The notes below the pieces were generated by a model. That model was not told where the DNA came from. It did no database searches and worked only from the letters and a program-made list of their open reading frames with translations. Shown in pieces: positions 55,331 to 64,000 of a stretch of DNA of 64,000 nt; the first letter of the stretch is position 1, and each line of letters starts with the position of its first letter. Source of the stretch: Mucilaginibacter ginsenosidivorax (GTDB lineage: Bacteria > Bacteroidota > Bacteroidia > Sphingobacteriales > Sphingobacteriaceae); assembly GCF_007971525.1 (NCBI RefSeq), contig NZ_CP042437.1:2108001-2172000 (forward strand), given 5' to 3'. A program made the translations under genes and the position numbers.

Positions 55331-56275
55331 TTAATCTACCCTAAACAACTGGCTTATCGAACCGTGTTCGTTTACATTGCTTATCGCTTTGGCAAACAGC
55401 TCGGCAGTTGACAGTACCTTAATTTTAGGGCTTTGATGCTTCAACGGTATAGTATCAGTAACTATCAGTTCGGTTAATACCGAGTTTTCGATAGTTTCGT
55501 AAGCTTTACCAGATAATACGGGGTGAGTACAAACCGCGCGTACGCTGCGTGCACCACGTTCCATAATTAGGCCTGCTGCTTTGGCCAATGTACCGGCGGT
55601 ATCGCAAATATCATCAATCAACACAATGTCCTGGTCGGTTACGTCGCCAATCAACGTCATTGATTCAATTTCGTTGGCACGTTTACGGCGTTTGTCGCAA
55701 ATTACAACCTCGGCATTAAAAAACTTAGCAAAACTGCGTGCCCGGTATGAGCCACCCATATCCGGCGATGCAATGGTTAAATTACCAAGGCCAAGGCTTT
55801 TAATGTATGGCACAAAAATGATAGATGCATCCAGGTGATCAACCGGAACATCAAAAAATCCCTGTATTTGCGCTGCGTGCAAATCCATGGTCATGATGCG
55901 GTTAATACCGGCTGCAACCAGCAAATTGGCTACCAGCTTAGCGCTAATAGCTACACGGGGTTTATCTTTCCTGTCCTGACGTGCCAAACCAAAATACGGG
56001 ATAACCGCGTTTACATAATGCGATGATGCACGGCGGGCGGCATCAATCATCATTAGCAATTCCATCAGGTTATCGGTAGGCTGGTGTGTACTTTGTATCA
56101 GGAATACATCGCATCCCCTAACAGTTTCATTAAAATGTGGTTGAAATTCGCCATCACTAAAACGTGAAAGTACTACATCGCCCAATTCGCGGCCATAGGC
56201 TTCAGCAATTTTTTGCGCCAGTGCTTTTGAGCCCGAACCTGCAAATAATTTAACCGGATTAAATTGTAATGGCAT
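55331..56275 (-). CDS. prs: Ribose-phosphate pyrophosphokinase (PRPP synthase)
   Basis: This 314-residue enzyme makes PRPP from ribose-5-phosphate and ATP for nucleotides, His and Trp. The N-terminal FAGSGSKALAQKIAEAYG, the RQDRKDKPRVAISAKLVANLL flexible loop, and the PRPP-binding DIVLIDDICDTAGTLAKAAGL are clear. Length is as usual. It is on the same strand as tRNA-Gln upstream and rplY downstream. Confidence 0.96.
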   Translation of the reverse strand: MPLQFNPVKLFAGSGSKALAQKIAEAYGRELGDVVLSRFSDGEFQPHFNETVRGCDVFLIQSTHQPTDNLMELLMMIDAARRASSHYVNAVIPYFGLARQDRKDKPRVAISAKLVANLLVAAGINRIMTMDLHAAQIQGFFDVPVDHLDASIIFVPYIKSLGLGNLTIASPDMGGSYRARSFAKFFNAEVVICDKRRKRANEIESMTLIGDVTDQDIVLIDDICDTAGTLAKAAGLIMERGARSVRAVCTHPVLSGKAYETIENSVLTELIVTDTIPLKHQSPKIKVLSTAELFAKAISNVNEHGSISQLFRVD

Positions 56276-56290
56276 TTTTTTTGATTTTGG

Positions 56291-56445
56291 ATTTCGGATG
56301 TTTTATTTCGGATTTGTTTAATTTTCAGTTGCTTAGCGCTACATCATAAAACTATTAGCCGTGTTGATAACGTCCTAAAATACAATTCGGATTTCATTTT
56401 TTCTCCCGAATCTAAATCCGAAATTGAAAATACGAAATCCGAAAT
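56291..56445. repeat. TTCGGATTT inverted repeats upstream of prs
   Basis: Units of TTCGGATTT at 56291-56315 are mirrored by AAATCCGAA units at 56414-56445. The region lies between prs and tRNA-Gln and may form a hairpin in the leader. Its role is unclear. Confidence 0.5.
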
Positions 56446-56452
56446 TCTCTTG

Positions 56453-56523
56453 TTGCCCGACCAGGATTCGAACCTAGACAAACGGTACCAAAAACCGTCG
56501 TACTACCATTATACTATCAGGCA
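56453..56523 (-). tRNA. tRNA-Gln (anticodon TTG)
   Basis: The 71-base gene folds as a cloverleaf: acceptor TGCCTGA/TCGGGCA, a D-arm with GTATAATGGTAGTAC, anticodon stem ACGGT/ACCGT with loop TTTTGGT (anticodon TTG), and a T-arm with GGTTCGAATCC. CCA is not encoded. A good TTTG/TATATTTG promoter lies 36 bases upstream. Confidence 0.95.
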
Positions 56524-56558
56524 ATCTCCCTGGATGTTTTACTCTCCGAAAAGGAATG

Positions 56559-56588
56559 CAAATATAAGACGATTTTTTAACTCTCAAA
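56559..56588 (-). promoter_or_regulatory. Promoter of tRNA-Gln
   Basis: On the minus strand TTTG (56588-56585), an 18-base spacer and TATATTTG (56566-56559) form the best complete Bacteroidota-type promoter I found in the window. Confidence 0.7.
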
Positions 56589-56735
56589 ACAGAATTTGAA
56601 AAAAGTATTTACAAGCCTGTTTTACAGCTAAAAATGATTAAAAAGAGTTAACGCAAGGCGTTTGATTTCGGCATCATAATAGTTTTTTGCTAATTTCGGC
56701 TCAAATAAGCCTTTTGCTATACGAAAGTACCTGAC

Positions 56736-59700
56736 ATGAACTACAATAAGATCAACAATATTTTTGGCTGGATAGCCTTTGTTATCGCTACTGTTACCTA
56801 CGTTTTAACGCTTGAACCATCGGCCAGCTTTTGGGACTGCGGCGAATTTATAGCCTGTATTTTCAGGCTGCAGGTAGCCCACCAGCCAGGAGCACCTTTG
56901 TTTACCATGATAGGTAAAGTATTTACGCTGTTATCTATGGGCGATAATACCAAGGTAGCCTACTGGGCCAATATGGCATCGGCGCTGGCCAGCGGCGCAA
57001 CTATCCTGTTTTTATTTTGGACTGTTACCGCGCTTGCCAAAAAAATACTGGTAAAAAAAGCCGAAGATATTAATATCGCCAGCCTCATCATTATTATTGG
57101 TTCGGGTTTGGTTGGTGCTTTGGCCTATGCATGGTCAGATACGTTTTGGTTTTCGGCAGTTGAATCTGAAGTTTATGCACAATCATCTTTATGTACAGCC
57201 ATCGTTTTTTGGGCCATATTAAAATGGGATGCCCATGCCGATGAACCCAACGCCAACCGCTGGATTGTGTTTATTGCCTATATCATGGGCTTGTCAATAG
57301 GTATTCACCTGTTAAACCTGCTGGTAATACCAGCAATAGCTTTAGTGATCTATTTCCGCAAAGCAAAAGCCATAACCGCCCAGGGTACGCTACTGGCTTT
57401 TTTTGCGGGCGTGGTATCGGTAGCGTTTGTGTTATGGGGCGTTATCCAGTTTACCGTTAAAGGCGCCGCCTTTTCCGATTTGCTTTTTGTAAACACCCTG
57501 GGTATGGGCTTTGGCAGCGGCGCTATCGCGTTTTTTGTTTTACTTATAGGCACCATTGCTTTTGGCATTTATTATACTATTAAACAATCGCAGCCCGCTA
57601 TCATAGCATCGGCGGTGTGTTTTATATTAGCCCTGGGTATCAGCACGGGCATTATTGGCGCAGTTATCGGCATAGGTATTTTGGCACTGCTGGAGTACGT
57701 GATTAAAATTCGCGAAAAACGCTTTGCCCTCAACAGCTTTTTTGTATGCCTGTTGTTCATCCTGTTTGGCTACAGTTCATTTGTAATGATAGTAGTACGC
57801 GCCAAGGCCGACCCTAACCTGAATAACAGCGACCCGCAGGATGCTTTTGCACTCAACAGTTACTTAAACCGCGATCAGTATGGCGATACTCCTTTATTAT
57901 ACGGTCAGTTTTTTGATTCGACCCCGACCGAACAAACCGAAGGCGCTAAAATTTACCGCCGCGGTAAAACTCAGTACGAAGTTGCAGGAAAAAAACTGAC
58001 AACAGTTTATGATCGTAATACCATTTTCCCTCGGATGTTTAGCGATAAGGGAGGCCATGCGCAGTTTTACCGTGCATGGAGCAAGCTGGCCGATGGCGAA
58101 CATCCAACATTTGCTACCAACCTGGGCTTCTTTGGTACCTGGCAGGTTAACCAGATGTATACCCGCTATTTTCTGTGGAATTTTGTTGGTCGTACCAATG
58201 ATCTTGACGGGCAAACCAGCAACAGCGGTGCCGATGGCAACTGGATAAGCGGCTGGAATTTTAACAAGCCATTGCCTGCGGAGGTTACCCAAAGCAAAAG
58301 CTATAACCGCTTGTTCTTTTTACCATTAATAATTGGCCTTGTAGGCTTATTTTTCCATTTTAAAAACGACCAGCGAAATGCCGGTGTTGTATTAGTACTA
58401 TTCTTTTTTACCGGTTTAGCCATTGTACTTTATCTAAACCAGGACCCCTTACAGCCACGTGAACGCGACTATGCCTACGCAGGATCATTTTATGCTTTTG
58501 CAATATGGATAGGACTTGGCGTTATGGGTGTAGCCGAGCTTTTGAGGAAAGTGGTTAATGCCAAAACCAGCGGTATTATTGCCACGCTGGCTTGCCTGTC
58601 AGCCGCCCCGGTATTAATGGCCAGCCAGGAGTGGGATGATCATAACCGGTCGACCAAGCTTACGCCGCATGATATGGCCTATAATTACCTTAATTCCTGT
58701 GCGCCAAATGCTATTTTGTTTACTTATGCCGATAATGACACCTACCCGCTTTGGTATATACAGGAAGTTGAAAATGTAAGGCCCGATGTACGCATTGTAA
58801 ATTTAAGCTTGCTTGGTACCGATTGGTATATCCGTGGCATGAAACATAAAATGAATGAATCTGAGCCTTTGCCCATAACTATGCCCGACGATAAATTTAA
58901 AGCAGGTGTACGCGATGTGGTTTATTTAAGCGATAAAAACCTACCTGGCTCAACTGAGTTAAAGGATGTTTTTGATTTTATTACTTCGGACCAAAAGGAG
59001 GCGATGGCCGAATATGGTAATGGTGAGCTGGGCAACTACTTACCAACCAAAAAATTCAAAATAACGGTTAATGCAGACGATGTGGTGAAAACCGGAACGG
59101 TACCTGCTGCTCAAAAAGATCAGATAACGCCAGAGATGGACTGGACATTTAACGGCAAGTATGTAACGAAGGATATTTTGGCCATGATGGATATTTTGGC
59201 CCACAATAACTGGAAAAGGCCAATTTACTTTGCCACTACCGTACCCGATGAAAACCTGATAGGCCTTGGCAAATACTTATATAGCGAAGGTTTTGCAAAC
59301 CGCCTGATGCCATTAAAAGCAGATACTGCTGCAAACGCGGCCGATTTGATTAACACCCCGGTAATGTACCATAACATGATGACCCAATACAAATGGGGTA
59401 ACATGAAAACGGCCAGCTACCTTGATCATGAATCAAACACGATGTTTTACCCGCTGATATCGAGGTTATACTCCAGCCTGGCCGATAACCTGCTGAAGGA
59501 AGGAAAACCCGACCTGGCTAAAAATGCCTTAAAAAAATACGACGAGGTAATGCCGGAAACCATCCCGAATACCGAGATAGCCATCCGCAAATATTACCTG
59601 ATAGAAACGGCCTATCGCCTTGGCGAAACGCAGATGGCCAACAAACTGGCCAACCTGGTTGACGCCTACGTAACCAACCTGCTTGCTTATAATTTAACAC

Positions 59701-59873
59701 TGCTGCAAAGCGGCGACACCACGCTGGAGAGCCGCGATATCCAATACTCCATGTCCATGCTGAATGGCTTGGTAGAATTCACCAAAAACTACAAACAGCC
59801 ACAACTGAACGCCAAATTTGATGCGCAGTTTAAAGATTACGAGAAAAAATTGGGCATGGGTGCGGGGAAATAG
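56736..59873 (+). CDS. DUF2723 (GT117) membrane glycosyltransferase
   Basis: This 1045-residue inner-membrane protein belongs to the DUF2723 family (GT117 in CAZy), related to protein O-mannosyltransferases. SASFWDCGEFIACIFRLQVAHQPGAP at about 29-54 carries the Asp/Glu pair conserved in the family. About ten helices lie in the first 365 residues and more at about 520-610, followed by a soluble C-terminal half with TPR-like helices (from about 900). It probably transfers a polyprenyl-linked sugar to proteins or envelope polymers. It stands alone, divergent from tRNA-Gln and prs. Confidence 0.88.
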   Translation: MNYNKINNIFGWIAFVIATVTYVLTLEPSASFWDCGEFIACIFRLQVAHQPGAPLFTMIGKVFTLLSMGDNTKVAYWANMASALASGATILFLFWTVTALAKKILVKKAEDINIASLIIIIGSGLVGALAYAWSDTFWFSAVESEVYAQSSLCTAIVFWAILKWDAHADEPNANRWIVFIAYIMGLSIGIHLLNLLVIPAIALVIYFRKAKAITAQGTLLAFFAGVVSVAFVLWGVIQFTVKGAAFSDLLFVNTLGMGFGSGAIAFFVLLIGTIAFGIYYTIKQSQPAIIASAVCFILALGISTGIIGAVIGIGILALLEYVIKIREKRFALNSFFVCLLFILFGYSSFVMIVVRAKADPNLNNSDPQDAFALNSYLNRDQYGDTPLLYGQFFDSTPTEQTEGAKIYRRGKTQYEVAGKKLTTVYDRNTIFPRMFSDKGGHAQFYRAWSKLADGEHPTFATNLGFFGTWQVNQMYTRYFLWNFVGRTNDLDGQTSNSGADGNWISGWNFNKPLPAEVTQSKSYNRLFFLPLIIGLVGLFFHFKNDQRNAGVVLVLFFFTGLAIVLYLNQDPLQPRERDYAYAGSFYAFAIWIGLGVMGVAELLRKVVNAKTSGIIATLACLSAAPVLMASQEWDDHNRSTKLTPHDMAYNYLNSCAPNAILFTYADNDTYPLWYIQEVENVRPDVRIVNLSLLGTDWYIRGMKHKMNESEPLPITMPDDKFKAGVRDVVYLSDKNLPGSTELKDVFDFITSDQKEAMAEYGNGELGNYLPTKKFKITVNADDVVKTGTVPAAQKDQITPEMDWTFNGKYVTKDILAMMDILAHNNWKRPIYFATTVPDENLIGLGKYLYSEGFANRLMPLKADTAANAADLINTPVMYHNMMTQYKWGNMKTASYLDHESNTMFYPLISRLYSSLADNLLKEGKPDLAKNALKKYDEVMPETIPNTEIAIRKYYLIETAYRLGETQMANKLANLVDAYVTNLLAYNLTLLQSGDTTLESRDIQYSMSMLNGLVEFTKNYKQPQLNAKFDAQFKDYEKKLGMGAGK

Positions 59874-60033
59874 AATTAAGAGTCAAGAATCAAGAGTTAA
59901 GACTTTTGATTAGGATGCGCCATACAGTCGATGGAAGTGGTAAAGCCATTTCATTGCAAGTATCCATCAGGTGAAACCTAAAAAAAAAGATTATGACGTG
60001 CAACGGATATAGTTAAACGAATGTCCTAAATTA

Positions 60034-60114
60034 CCGTCATTGCGAGGTACGAAGCAATCCCGAACTATGTGGGACTTAGCATGTCGGGGATTGCTTCGTA
60101 CCTCGCAATGACGG
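60034..60114. repeat. Perfect palindromic element with 28-nt arms
   Basis: Arms at 60034-60061 and 60087-60114 are exact reverse complements around a 25-nt spacer. The arm contains CATTGCGAGGTACGAAGCAA. The right arm recurs exactly at 41415-41442. Confidence 0.92.
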
Positions 60115-60197
60115 ATATTCTATGCTGATAATCAGGCACCTACAAGCAAATCATTATAAAGCACGAAGCAATCGTGAACTGAGCAAAAGGGCAAAAC

Positions 60198-60225
60198 AAA
60201 AAAAGCGGCAATCGCCGCTTTTTTT
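60198..60225 (-). terminator. accA: Terminator of accA
   Basis: GCGGC and GCCGC arms enclose a 4-nt loop, with A7 before and T7 after, so it works in both directions. It lies about 25 bases after the accA stop. Confidence 0.85.
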
Positions 60226-60251
60226 GGTATATCATTCAAATCAGGGAATCC

Positions 60252-61205
60252 TTAGTCATTTACTACACCCATTGCGCAGAATTTTTCGATGCGCTCGTTA
60301 ACCAGTTCGGTAACGTCTTTTTCTTTGAGGATTTTAAGATCTTTTAGTAATTGCTTTTTAAGCGTGGCAGCCATAGCTACCGGATCCTGGTGGGCACCGC
60401 CAAGGGGCTCTTTAATAACGCCATCTATCAGTTTGTTTTTTAGCATTTCTGTAGATGTCAGTTTTAACACTTCCGCAGCACGTTCTTTATTTTCCCAGGT
60501 TTTCCAAAGGATGGTTGAGCAGTTCTCCGGCGATATTACCGAATACCAGGAATTATCCAACATCATTACTTTATCGCCAATACCTATACCTAATGCGCCG
60601 CCAGATGCACCTTCGCCGATGATAACACAGATGATAGGCACTTTAAGTACCGACATTTCTAACAGGTTACGGGCAATGGCTTCGCCCTGTCCGCGTTCTT
60701 CGGCTTCCAGGCCGGGGAAAGCTCCGGGTGTATCAATTAAGGTAACAACGGGTTTGTTAAATTTCTCGGCCATTTTCATCAGCCTGAGGGCCTTGCGGTA
60801 GCCTTCGGGGTTAGCCATACCAAAGTTGCGGTACTGGCGCTCTTTGGTGTTACGGCCTTTTTGCTGGCCTATAAACATCACTGTTTGGCCATTTAATGTT
60901 CCAAAACCACCAATGATGGCTTTATCATCGCCAACTGTACGGTCGCCGTGCAATTCAATAAAATCATCGCACATCAGCTCAATATATTGCAAAGTATATG
61001 GCCTTTCGGGGTGACGGGAAATTTGTACTTTTTGCCAGCCGGTAAGGTTGCCGTATATTTCTTTTTTGGTGCTTTCCAATTTTGCTTCCAGTTCGGCAAT
61101 AGTTGCCGACATATCAAGCTTATTTTTATCTTCAACCTGCTTCACCTTTTCAATCTGCTGCATCAGCTCGGCAAGGGGTTTTTCAAAATCAAAAGTTATT
61201 TTCAT
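60252..61205 (-). CDS. accA: Acetyl-CoA carboxylase carboxyltransferase subunit alpha
   Basis: This 317-residue subunit of the carboxyltransferase makes malonyl-CoA for fatty acid synthesis together with AccD. The N-terminal helical part ([22 protein letters not shown]), [55 protein letters not shown] and [15 protein letters not shown] match closely. No accD is adjacent, so the subunits are encoded apart. Confidence 0.96.
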   Translation of the reverse strand: MKITFDFEKPLAELMQQIEKVKQVEDKNKLDMSATIAELEAKLESTKKEIYGNLTGWQKVQISRHPERPYTLQYIELMCDDFIELHGDRTVGDDKAIIGGFGTLNGQTVMFIGQQKGRNTKERQYRNFGMANPEGYRKALRLMKMAEKFNKPVVTLIDTPGAFPGLEAEERGQGEAIARNLLEMSVLKVPIICVIIGEGASGGALGIGIGDKVMMLDNSWYSVISPENCSTILWKTWENKERAAEVLKLTSTEMLKNKLIDGVIKEPLGGAHQDPVAMAATLKKQLLKDLKILKEKDVTELVNERIEKFCAMGVVND

Positions 61206-61245
61206 ACACTTTATTTGGGGCCGCTAAATTAAACAAATCAATTGG

Positions 61246-61253
61246 CAAATCTA
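61246..61253 (-). promoter_or_regulatory. accA: Candidate -7 element of accA
   Basis: TAGATTTG on the minus strand matches TAnnTTTG, about 40 bases before the accA ATG and just after the stop of the next gene. A TTTG lies 15 bases further upstream, a short spacing. Confidence 0.42.
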
Positions 61254-61754
61254 TCAATTATGATTTTGCAAAGTTTCCAGCTTTTTTATCTGCGCCGGCG
61301 ATAGCAGTTTCCAGGTATTGTAGCAGGCAACCAAAATAGCATCCCGCAGTTCGCCGTAGTATAATCCCGACCGGTTTCCATAAAAAATGATGCTGCCTTC
61401 GTCGGTTCCTTTACTAAGCAAATCATCCAGCTTCTTTTCATTGGTAACAATAAATCCGCCCATTTCAATTCGCTTGCGTTTCAGCTCTTTAGCTATAGCT
61501 TCAATCTTAGCAATTTGTGCAGGGCTAAGGCCGGCCTCTTTTTTAAACTGTATAGCCACATCTGGCGTTGGATAATGATTTAGCAGCGCCACCGGTGGCA
61601 TATTATAAATATCCTCCCCTTTCAACAATGCCGTATACTGCGTATCGGTTAAAGTTTTAACCGGCGATTTCTTTAGGGTGCTATCGGGCGTCTGCGCGGC
61701 AATTCCACTATAAATAAACAGGAAAATTATAAATACAGGTATTGTTTTCAGCAT
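61254..61754 (-). CDS. Spy/CpxP-like periplasmic protein
   Basis: This 166-residue exported protein has a signal peptide (1-20, SGIAA). Two LSPAQIxKIE/LSPAQIKKLE repeats (about 96-105 and 152-160) recall the LTxxQ motif of the Spy/CpxP family, here with long helices between. Such proteins act as periplasmic chaperones or metal/stress sensors. The identification is by these repeats only, so moderate. It precedes accA on the same strand. Confidence 0.6.
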   Translation of the reverse strand: MLKTIPVFIIFLFIYSGIAAQTPDSTLKKSPVKTLTDTQYTALLKGEDIYNMPPVALLNHYPTPDVAIQFKKEAGLSPAQIAKIEAIAKELKRKRIEMGGFIVTNEKKLDDLLSKGTDEGSIIFYGNRSGLYYGELRDAILVACYNTWKLLSPAQIKKLETLQNHN

Positions 61755-61820
61755 AGGTGCAGTTTACAAAAAAGCCGCAACTATCAGGCCATATCAATAA
61801 GCATTTTGAAAAATGCTGTA

Positions 61821-63581
61821 TCATTCCACCTTTACCACCTTTGTCCTCGCCGAAATCCCGTTTTCATTAAAAGCCTCTATCTGGAAATAGTAAGGTAAAT
61901 CCCTATCCATCCCGCTAAAATAAAACTCGTTTTTGCCGTACACCATCATGTTGTTGTACAGTTTATCGGGCGCTATGCCAAAATAAATAGTGTAGCCCGT
62001 GGCGTTATCATTGGGTTTCCATTTAAGCCACGAGTTACGGCGCTCGCTATCGCCACGCAGTACAATCAGGTTTTGAGCAGTATCGGGTTTTGCGCCAACT
62101 CCTTTACCAAACACCCGGAAGCCCGATAACGCAAACTTTCCTGTTGGCATATGCAGGTTTACCATTTTCAGGTAACGCGCTTTCACAGGTGTTTTTAGTT
62201 CGATATAATCATGTGGTACATCTTTTTTGTTTTGGCTTTTGTCAATCAAAGGTTTCCATGTTTTTCCATCTGCCGACGAATAAACTATATACTGATGATA
62301 AACGCCTAATGATTTGCCCATAAACGTGGCATCCTGGTCGGCATAGTTAATTTGCACTGCGTTGATGGTACTGGTTTCGCCCAGGTCAGTTTTAAACCAT
62401 TCGCCTTTGCTGGCAGTTTTGGCGCTCCAATAGGTTTTAATATCCTCGTCAACCGCATTATTGGCGTAATAAGCGCCCAGGGTTGATGATACTTCTACCG
62501 GTTTATTGAAGTTTAACAGCATCCATCCTGTAAAGTTGCTTTGCAGGTGGTCTTCGGCACCAGTGGCCAAATATTGAGGATAATCGCCGTAAGCGGTGTT
62601 GCAGTACAGCGTTCCATCTTTATCAAAACCTGCGGGCCAAAAGCCAATACGGCGTTCAAAGTTATTTTTTACCGAAATCCCCATGGTGCTGATATGCCAG
62701 TAGTTACCAAACTTATCGGCCCAGGTTGCCCCGTGCCCTGCTCCTTTTGCAAAGCCGCCGGGCTTGTACGAAAATGGATTATGCTTTTGATAGGTGAATG
62801 GGCCAAGCGGCTTATCGCCCACAAAAACGCCATCGCCATAGCCGCTTTGTTCGGTGCCGGGCGCGCCAAATTGCAGGTAGTATTTACCGTTGTGTTTGTT
62901 CATCCACGAGCCTTCAATAAAGGGCAGCAAAAACACGTTATCATTGTGCTCGCCAAAACGTTCCCAGCCATGCTTTTCTGGATCCAGCTTAACCATTTCT
63001 TTTTTGGGGCCGATAGGCTCAAATGTTTTACGGTCAATCTCCTGTCCGTAAAGCGGCAGGGTATTACTGGAGCCATGATAAATGTAAACCCGGCCATCAT
63101 CATCGGCAAACATACCGGGGTCCCAGGCGCCTACTTTAAAATAATCTTTAGCCGCTTTCCAGTCATCTTTGGTAGGGTTGGTACTCATCCACAGCGTAAA
63201 ATCCTTATTATAGGTTGATCCAATTACCAGCAAGGTATCGCCTAAAACTAATGTTGCAGGCGCGCAAAGCTCATCGCCGGCAACCTGGTTGTAGGGGCGT
63301 ACAAATTTGCGGTATACAAAATTCCAGTTCAGCATATCATCGCTCCACCAGTAACCAAACTGGTTGGTGCTAAACAGGTAATATTTGCCTTTAAATAAGG
63401 TCATGGTTGGGTCGGCAGTGGCGCGGTGTTTGCCCCAGCCTGCAAAACTATCAAAGGGGGTATAGCCATAATCGAGGTTTAGCGGGTTGCAATAAGTTAA
63501 CCTTTTGGTTTGCGCGTTGGCATCCCGCAGGAAAAAGTAAAGCAATAGTATCAGTAAAATACGGGCAGCTATCTTCATCAT
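61821..63581 (-). CDS. GH43 glycosidase with discoidin-type CBM and Fn3
   Basis: This 586-residue secreted enzyme has a signal peptide (1-23, ANA). The five-bladed propeller of GH43 covers about 25-345. The general base is Asp57 (ADPTM), the second Asp is D154 (WDPGMFADDDG) and the acid is Glu223 (FIEGSWMN). An F5/8 type C (CBM32-like) domain follows (about 355-490) and a fibronectin-III-like domain closes the protein (about 497-585). Typical substrates are arabinan, xylan or galactan side chains. It is divergent from the GH42-like gene. Confidence 0.88.
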   Translation of the reverse strand: MMKIAARILLILLLYFFLRDANAQTKRLTYCNPLNLDYGYTPFDSFAGWGKHRATADPTMTLFKGKYYLFSTNQFGYWWSDDMLNWNFVYRKFVRPYNQVAGDELCAPATLVLGDTLLVIGSTYNKDFTLWMSTNPTKDDWKAAKDYFKVGAWDPGMFADDDGRVYIYHGSSNTLPLYGQEIDRKTFEPIGPKKEMVKLDPEKHGWERFGEHNDNVFLLPFIEGSWMNKHNGKYYLQFGAPGTEQSGYGDGVFVGDKPLGPFTYQKHNPFSYKPGGFAKGAGHGATWADKFGNYWHISTMGISVKNNFERRIGFWPAGFDKDGTLYCNTAYGDYPQYLATGAEDHLQSNFTGWMLLNFNKPVEVSSTLGAYYANNAVDEDIKTYWSAKTASKGEWFKTDLGETSTINAVQINYADQDATFMGKSLGVYHQYIVYSSADGKTWKPLIDKSQNKKDVPHDYIELKTPVKARYLKMVNLHMPTGKFALSGFRVFGKGVGAKPDTAQNLIVLRGDSERRNSWLKWKPNDNATGYTIYFGIAPDKLYNNMMVYGKNEFYFSGMDRDLPYYFQIEAFNENGISARTKVVKVE

Positions 63582-63813
63582 ATATGCACTGGTTTATATA
63601 GGTAATAACAGGATGCTAATATCTGTTTTTAAACAACAATTAAAAGATGACTTACTACTACATTTACTGCACAAAAGCACCCGGTTTGGCTAAAAGCTTG
63701 CCTAACCCCGGCAAGCAATGTTTAAAAGCGTAAACTTTTTATTATTATGTGTTAAAAACACAATTAATTTGTAGATTCATGCCCGAAACCAATTTGTACC
63801 AAAATCCAGTTTT
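63582..63813. promoter_or_regulatory. Divergent spacer between GH43 and GH42-like genes
   Basis: The 232-base spacer serves both starts. A 7-bp hairpin, GCTTGCC/GGCAAGC (63696-63716), lies about 100 bases before the GH42-like ATG. I saw no exact TAnnTTTG match in either direction, so the promoters remain unassigned. Confidence 0.4.
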
Positions 63814-64000
63814 ATGAAAAAGAAATACCTACTGCTTTTCATTGTGCAATTATGTTTTTGCGCCGCTTCATTTGCGCAATATCCCAAAATGGATAAGCTG
63901 CTTTACGGCGTAGCCTATTATGATGAGTATATGCCTTATGAGCGCCTTGAAAAAGATGTGCAGATGATGAAGGAAGCGGGTATAAATGTAGTGCGCATTG
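63814..64000 (+). CDS. GH42-like beta-galactosidase, N-terminal fragment
   Basis: The window ends after 62 residues. They show a signal peptide (1-21, ASFAQ) and LLYGVAYYDEYMPYERLEKD, followed by MMKEAGINVVRI, the N-terminal start of the GH42 barrel. The enzyme probably removes galactose from plant oligosaccharides together with the GH43 enzyme. The rest lies outside the window. Confidence 0.72.
   Translation, partial: MKKKYLLLFIVQLCFCAASFAQYPKMDKLLYGVAYYDEYMPYERLEKDVQMMKEAGINVVRI

Larger units (their letters stand above)
59874..60251. other. 378-base convergent spacer
   Basis: Between the GT117 and accA genes lie a perfect 28-nt palindromic element (60034-60114), a decayed copy of its end (GAAGCAATC near 60167) and the accA terminator. 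I see no ORF. Confidence 0.6.

Noticed and set aside
60034..60114. IS element or transposon end
   Set aside because: No transposase is present, and the element is only 81 bases, so it fits a small non-coding palindrome better.
60289..60801. Open frame of 170 codons opposite accA
   Set aside because: accA is certain on the other strand; the Ser-rich translation is typical of an antisense shadow.
62541..63218. Open frame of 225 codons on the plus strand opposite the GH43 gene
   Set aside because: It is a shadow of the GH43 coding sequence and lacks any domain or start context.

Overview
The window looks like chromosomal DNA of a Bacteroidota bacterium of the Sphingobacteriaceae type (Mucilaginibacter or Pedobacter-like). 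The grounds are: a quinol:cytochrome c oxidoreductase of the alternative complex III (Act) type joined to an aa3 oxidase; a SusC/SusD polysaccharide utilisation locus; GT117 (DUF2723) and DUF6377 proteins; and TAnnTTTG-type -7 promoter elements in place of E. coli-like promoters. The genus is an inference from gene content. I saw no insertion sequence, prophage, CRISPR array or rRNA.

Layout. 1-4.0 kb: a MoxR-like AAA ATPase with its VWA partner and a PfkB sugar kinase. 4.3-20.7 kb: one very long minus-strand respiratory operon, actA-B-C-D-E-F, ctaC, ctaD, a large palindrome, ctaA, ctaB, two subunit III genes, a subunit IV gene, a SCO protein and a DUF420 protein. Electrons would pass from menaquinol through the Act complex to cytochrome oxidase; the trailing genes make heme A and supply copper. 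21-30.4 kb: a deoxyhypusine synthase-like enzyme, a BamA/TamA-like barrel, a degenerate methyltransferase, a SirB1-like protein, a GH10-like hydrolase, an esterase and a LytS/LytT-type two-component pair. 30.5-34.5 kb: prfB with its programmed frameshift, an orphan protein and pgi. 34.5-39.2 kb: a DMT exporter, a DoxX/MocR divergent pair, a siderophore-interacting protein and an AraC regulator.

39.6-51.4 kb is an alpha-glucan (starch or maltodextrin) locus: a TPR/HTH membrane regulator of DUF6377 type, then SusC, SusD, a SusE-like binding lipoprotein, a GH31 alpha-glucosidase and a GH13 lipoprotein, closed by a clear terminator. 51.4-54.4 kb holds a divergent SDR/HxlR pair with visible operator-like repeats, an OsmC protein and an aldo/keto reductase. 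54.6-61.2 kb is housekeeping: rplY, prs, tRNA-Gln, a GT117 membrane glycosyltransferase and accA. 61.3-64 kb holds a Spy-like periplasmic protein, a GH43 enzyme and the start of a GH42-like beta-galactosidase.

The intergenic spaces carry several families of palindromic repeats, one of which occurs twice with identical 28-nt arms. The observations most worth a second look are a SCO protein whose copper-binding His aligns with Tyr, an EF-hand-like loop in the DUF420 protein, an ActA fused to an extra monoheme domain, a bacterial deoxyhypusine synthase homologue that keeps the catalytic Lys, direct repeats in the MocR/DoxX promoter, and two genes whose -7 element abuts the start codon.
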